From assembly GCF_040115645.1 (NCBI RefSeq), contig NC_089554.1, forward strand, positions 2,232,001 through 2,296,000: DNA of 64,000 nt, given 5' to 3'. Below the pieces are notes generated by a model. The model made no database searches. It was not told where the DNA came from and worked only from the letters and a program-made list of their open reading frames with translations. A program made the position numbers and the translations under genes. Positions 60,361-64,000 of the stretch are shown in pieces. Each line of letters opens with the position of its first letter. The first letter of the stretch is position 1. Source of the DNA: Euwallacea fornicatus (taxonomy: Eukaryota; Arthropoda; Insecta; Coleoptera; Curculionidae).

Positions 60361-60740
60361 GTAATGTTTGAACGACGAAATTTAGATAAGCAACCGCATT
60401 TGGCACAAAGAAAGTCTTTTTTCAATTAACCAAAATTGGTTTGGAACTTTTTCTTTGCCTACCTAGTAGCCAGATTTAGCCCCCTCAGATTATTCTCTAT
60501 TCCCAAATTTGAAAAAAATGGCTTAGTGAAAAGAGATTTGCCAATAATGAAGAGGTGAAATCCGAGGTTGAGGCCTATTTTGAAACATTCCAAGTTTCTT
60601 ATCATAAACGGGGTATAGAAGCTATAGAACATCGCTACGAAAACTGTCTCAGTCGCAAAGGAGGCTATGTTGAGAAATAATGCAATTTTTTCCTATACAT
60701 TTTTTTTCAAATGTTAGATCGGGTACTTCTGAGACCATTT
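60361..60740 (+). pseudogene. mariner C-terminal remnant, same subfamily as the 45-kb element
   Basis: The plus strand shows a decayed NARPHT-type block (about 60,370-60,400), a region with a stop in place of the SPDLAPSDY block, then a clean stretch KRFANNEEVKSEVEAYFETF followed by IEAIEHRYENCLSRKGGYVE and a stop near 60,680. It is followed by GATCGGGTACTTCTGAGACC, resembling the inverse of the TIR-side sequence of the 44.9-kb mariner (GGTCGGGTACTTTTGAGGC). This suggests both belong to one subfamily. The 5' part is missing. Confidence 0.72.
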
Positions 60741-60880
60741 CGATATTTGACCTACGAAATTCGTTATTTTTAATGTAATTTTGGTGTCCTTTAATATTTT
60801 TTTTAACTGCCACTGTGAGAAGACCTAAAGAATGTGATTGTCGACGAGTCCGTCTACATTTTCTCCGTGGTCTGTGCTGT

Positions 60881-60922
60881 AGAGGGTGTAACATATCATC
60901 ACAGAGATATTTCAGGGGGCTT
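60881..60922 (+). repeat. Solo end of the same MITE family
   Basis: AGAGGGTGTAACATATCATC followed by ACAGAGATATTTCAGGGGGC matches the terminal repeats of copies A and B. The remaining part of the element is not visible downstream, so only one end seems to be kept. Confidence 0.65.
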
Positions 60923-61199
60923 CTGGAACTATCCTCGTATTATCGTATAGAACGTTATATTTTTCAAATTATTTGCAAAAATGTAGTGACAGACAAAAGT
61001 CGCTTGGATTTCGAAAAAACGGCTTGTTGTACAAATCGTCACAAGAATCTACATGTTCTAACGAAGCTACATGTCTGCGATGTGTTGACCACACGTGGGG
61101 AATCAATGTTGTATAAATACGCAGCAGGTCTCCCCAAATAACCAATACTATGCAACATTTGATTGTGAATGGGAGCATTAGCTTTTAGAGTGCGAGTAA
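60923..61199. other. Short interval, nothing supported
   Basis: No feature is recognised between the MITE end and the Mutator-like pseudogene. Confidence 0.5.
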
Positions 61200-62968
61200 T
61201 TGAAAATAGATAGGAGGCAAAGTAAAAAATCATCAAAGCGCCCTATTTATCCTGGCAAAGAGGGAAAATTCCGTGGCAATCATTTTCCCAATGAAGCTGA
61301 GAGTGATTTTGTCAGGACATCAGCGAATAAACTAAGAAAGAATCGCAGTTTCGATGTGTTTCAAAACGACTTGCTGCTTCATCCAGTTCTCCTTAGTGTT
61401 TTCATTATTGCAAACAATCGTTAAGTGTCGGCATTGTGATTCGGATATTGTTTTCTCTAGATATAGTGAACGAGCATTTGCGTTTAAAATTAAAGTACAG
61501 TGGCAATATGAAGATAGATTTATAAACTCGTATCACATGATACATAACGCATATGAAATTAACCGCTGTTTTATGTATACTATGCGATTAATTGGCATAC
61601 GCTTACAAGCATTAATGTTTTTGTGGATACGGGAGTATGTTTTCACAAAAATACATATTATATTTTTATAAAAATTATCAGTAAAAGCGTAAACGCTGTG
61701 TAGGATATAGCAATTGGAGAAGCTGTAGAAGAAAAGAAAATATTGAATTCTGAAGCTGGATTTCCGGAAAACAAGCTCTCAATTTTTGGCAATGATTCGT
61801 AGTCAAAAAGAGAATTTTCTTTTTTTCTAGGTATTACATCTTTAAGCGGAAAATGCTCAAATAAAATCATTGATGCCGTTGTGAAATCGAATTTCTGGCA
61901 TGCATGCCACGCGTGGAATGGCAAGGAGGAAGATACAGAAAAGTATGATGCTTGGTAGAAGATTCACCAAAAAAACTGTCAAAAAAATCATCACGGCAAT
62001 GGTGGTCAAATAGAAATAGGTGGCATTATTGAAATGTTTCAACAGTCACTTGAAAATCACAACGTATAATATTCCTTTTATATCGACGACGGAGACGCAA
62101 AAATTTTCAAAAATCTACTTAAAACTGTGCCTTACCGTGATAAATTCCTGTGAAAACAGAGAATGCGTGTTACACGTAAAACCGAACATATTGGAGGCTA
62201 AAATAAGCTAAAAAAGCAGCTTTCGCTACTGACAAATACACAGAGACAGGCTGATAATAAGGATCAGAAAACAAAGCAAACAAAAAAAAAACAATCAAAA
62301 TCTGAACCGAAAACTGCGACTTTAAAGACCAAAGTAATAAAATGTTTGATGTTGTATTATGGATTAACCATTTAACGTCATTCTACTTTAATGGAGTACA
62401 TGCGCAGAGCAATATGGACCACCTTTTATCACAAAACTTCTACGGAAAAATAGTCTCAGCTTCAACTTTGTCTTGAAAGAACTGACAACAGCATAAAACC
62501 AAGTAAACTACGTATTTTTATCCAGCTGCTTTCGATGAAGAAACTCAACAGTTGTTAATGTCAATCTATGAAGATTTGAATCAACACGATCTTTTCGAGA
62601 GATTTAGATAGCAACACGCAAAATAGAAGTTTCAACAAAAAAGAGTTTCCACTCTTGCGTTTGAATCTAACCACGTATTTTGCAGTCAGAAAATTTTGAA
62701 AATTGCCATTCGTACTGTTGCATGGATATTTAACAAAGGCCACGCCCTCATTTTGAAGATTTTCGAAACTATGGGACGCGTAATTGGTCCACAAAGGTTA
62801 TATTATTTTATTCGTGGGTACAACGATGGGCGCGTTCACCGAGCAGCCCAGCGCAGCTCCGATTCATCGAAAGAAGCTCCTATCGCCAAAAAAGAGACCA
62901 GAGAAGCTGAAGATGAATTTTATCATACAGAAAAAGGGCTCATGTATGGTCCTGGCATTGCTGATTAG
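61200..62968 (+). pseudogene. Mutator-like transposase-domain protein, multiply broken
   Basis: The plus strand follows, with many stops and frameshifts, a protein family common in insects and other invertebrates that carries a Mutator-like (MULE) transposase domain. In order: a basic N-terminus (61,200-61,420), CRHCDSDIVF (zinc-ribbon-like CxxC), AYEINRCFMYTMRLIGIRL, CSNKIIDAVVKSNFW and ACHAWNGKEE (about 61,850-61,930), CQKNHHGNGGQIEIGGIIEM, YIDDGDAKIFKNLLKTVPY with the DGD motif thought to be catalytic, IKCLMLYYGLTI, and at the end a still open stretch with ILKIFETMGRVIG, HRAAQRSSDSSKEA and YGPGIAD before TAG (62,966-62,968). The motif order and the terminal GPGIAD are characteristic. The gene is not functional. 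TIRs were not found; a 3' non-coding tail may continue to about 63.3 kb (inference). Confidence 0.8.
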
Positions 62969-64000
62969 TTGTAAAAGTAAGTTTCCTTATGAGTTTTTCA
63001 TTTGAAAACTTTGAACGTGTTTTTCTCAACTTGACATTTTTATACCTGGTGCAGGTGATTACTCAAAAACGGCTGAGCATATCGACTTTAAAATTTAACA
63101 CAATGTTCAGCATATTTATGGCTATCGTTCGCACCGCAGTCATGTTCGAATATTGATTCTAACGCATAATTTTACTTCATATATAGCAGAAGCATAGGTA
63201 TCTTGTTTATTTTTACAAAAAATGCCGCCATTTTGTTAATTTACTGTGAGATTTGAAAACTTTGATACGGGCAATAACGACTGTGACAAACATTAAGGAC
63301 CCATTTCGACATTCTGTCTCAGACGCCTAGGAAAGCCAGAGTTGCCTGTACCAGCAGAATTAATATTTTTTGAGCGATGTGAATTTTATTGAGCGATGTG
63401 AGTTTTATAATTAAATAACAACATATTTTTTAATTACAAAAAAATAACAATTCTACTGTCCTTAATTATACCTTTCTAACGAAGAAAGTTTGTCAGATTT
63501 ATGGATTAATCATTAATTTTCTGTCATAGCGCGGACCACTTTTATAATCCTTCAGAGTGGTGCTCCTCGCTATTATTCTACTCAAAACTATCGTATAAAT
63601 TCCTCGCGTAGATTGAAAACGCCGTAGCGAAATTATTAAAACATATTTGCGACCATCTGGTATCAAGAGAAAATACCTCCTAATAGACCTACCTAGTATA
63701 TGTGGTTGTTCCACCCAGGACGTTCCCTTAATGATACAGCGGCCTCTCTCTCAGCGATAGTACTTCACGTACAGATATGGTTATACCAAATAAGACCATC
63801 ATCGATGGCCCCTAGCGGACTAGTACCAGCGGAGCGAAAAAAAAAAACGCGTTCCTGCCTTGGTCTATAAGAGTCTATCATTGAACTTACACGATTTAAC
63901 CTTGAAGTACCAGCGTACTAAAGCCTGATCTACGCAAAGGTACAAAGACCTTAGGTAGTGAAGGAATTGAAAGTCATGGACGTACCTTGAGAATGCTGAC
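62969..64000. other. No supported gene
   Basis: The first few hundred bases may be the 3' flank of the Mutator-like element. Beyond that, a minus-strand frame at 63,499-63,714 is unrecognised. A short A-run lies at about 63,838-63,849. Nothing else is visible. Confidence 0.5.

Noticed and set aside
1..64000. CRISPR arrays, tRNA/rRNA genes, bacterial operons
   Set aside because: No regularly spaced direct repeats, no cloverleaf-type A/B-box pairs and no rRNA-like sequence seen; the window is eukaryotic in character.

Overview
The window looks like AT-rich nuclear DNA from an insect. The evidence is the kind of mobile elements present (mariner, Tc1, Tigger/pogo, an arthropod IS630-type transposase family ending in FEHLL, a Mutator-like transposase family and a Ty3/gypsy fragment), the eukaryotic splice signals and the absence of bacterial gene organisation. 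A beetle is possible, but the sequence does not prove the order. Only one host coding segment can be supported with fair confidence. Most other recognisable sequence is the decayed remains of transposable elements.

Layout. Positions 1-18,200 are mostly unrecognised AT-rich DNA with an IS630-type remnant (about 6.24-6.56 kb), a 5'-truncated mariner (8.04-8.77 kb), a complete TIR-bounded IS630-type element (11,486-12,657) and another IS630-type remnant (16.1-16.4 kb). At 18.2-18.8 kb there is a CpG- and GC-rich island ending in a strong splice donor, probably a promoter or untranslated first exon. It is followed by a GT-rich microsatellite (19.2-19.43 kb) and a GC3-rich coding exon ending in a splice donor at 19,904/19,905. 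The exon encodes a Pro/Cys-rich then Gln/His-rich segment that I do not recognise, and it has no usable ATG, so the start codon must lie on another exon. A shrunken gypsy retrotransposon (21.04-21.95 kb) follows. The stretch 24.6-34.9 kb is nearly free of recognisable elements.

From 34.9 kb onward elements are dense: a long foldback element (34,893-35,886), a Tc1-like element with about 0.32-kb TIRs (37,112-38,955), an IS630-type element with about 0.27-kb TIRs (39,528-41,434) lying next to a mariner (about 41.47-42.54 kb), a MITE copy (44.15-44.76 kb), a mellifera-like mariner (44.91-46.06 kb), a remnant of a multicopy protein family of unknown function (46.26-47.2 kb), a young-looking internally deleted IS630-type element (48,613-49,237), an IS630-type remnant (51.3-51.9 kb), a Tigger/pogo element with a Tc1 nested inside it (53,309-56,254), a second MITE copy (57.3-57.87 kb), a mariner C-terminal remnant (60.36-60.74 kb) and a Mutator-like transposase pseudogene (61.2-62.97 kb).

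No tRNA, rRNA, CRISPR array or complete host gene was found. No transposase here is intact: all show stops, frameshifts, missing ends or lost catalytic residues. I see no evidence of a new functional system. The observations most worth following are the unknown GC-rich exon with its GT-repeat intron, the long-TIR elements, the MITE family and the nested Tigger/Tc1. All family assignments come from recognising conserved protein motifs by eye, not from database searches.
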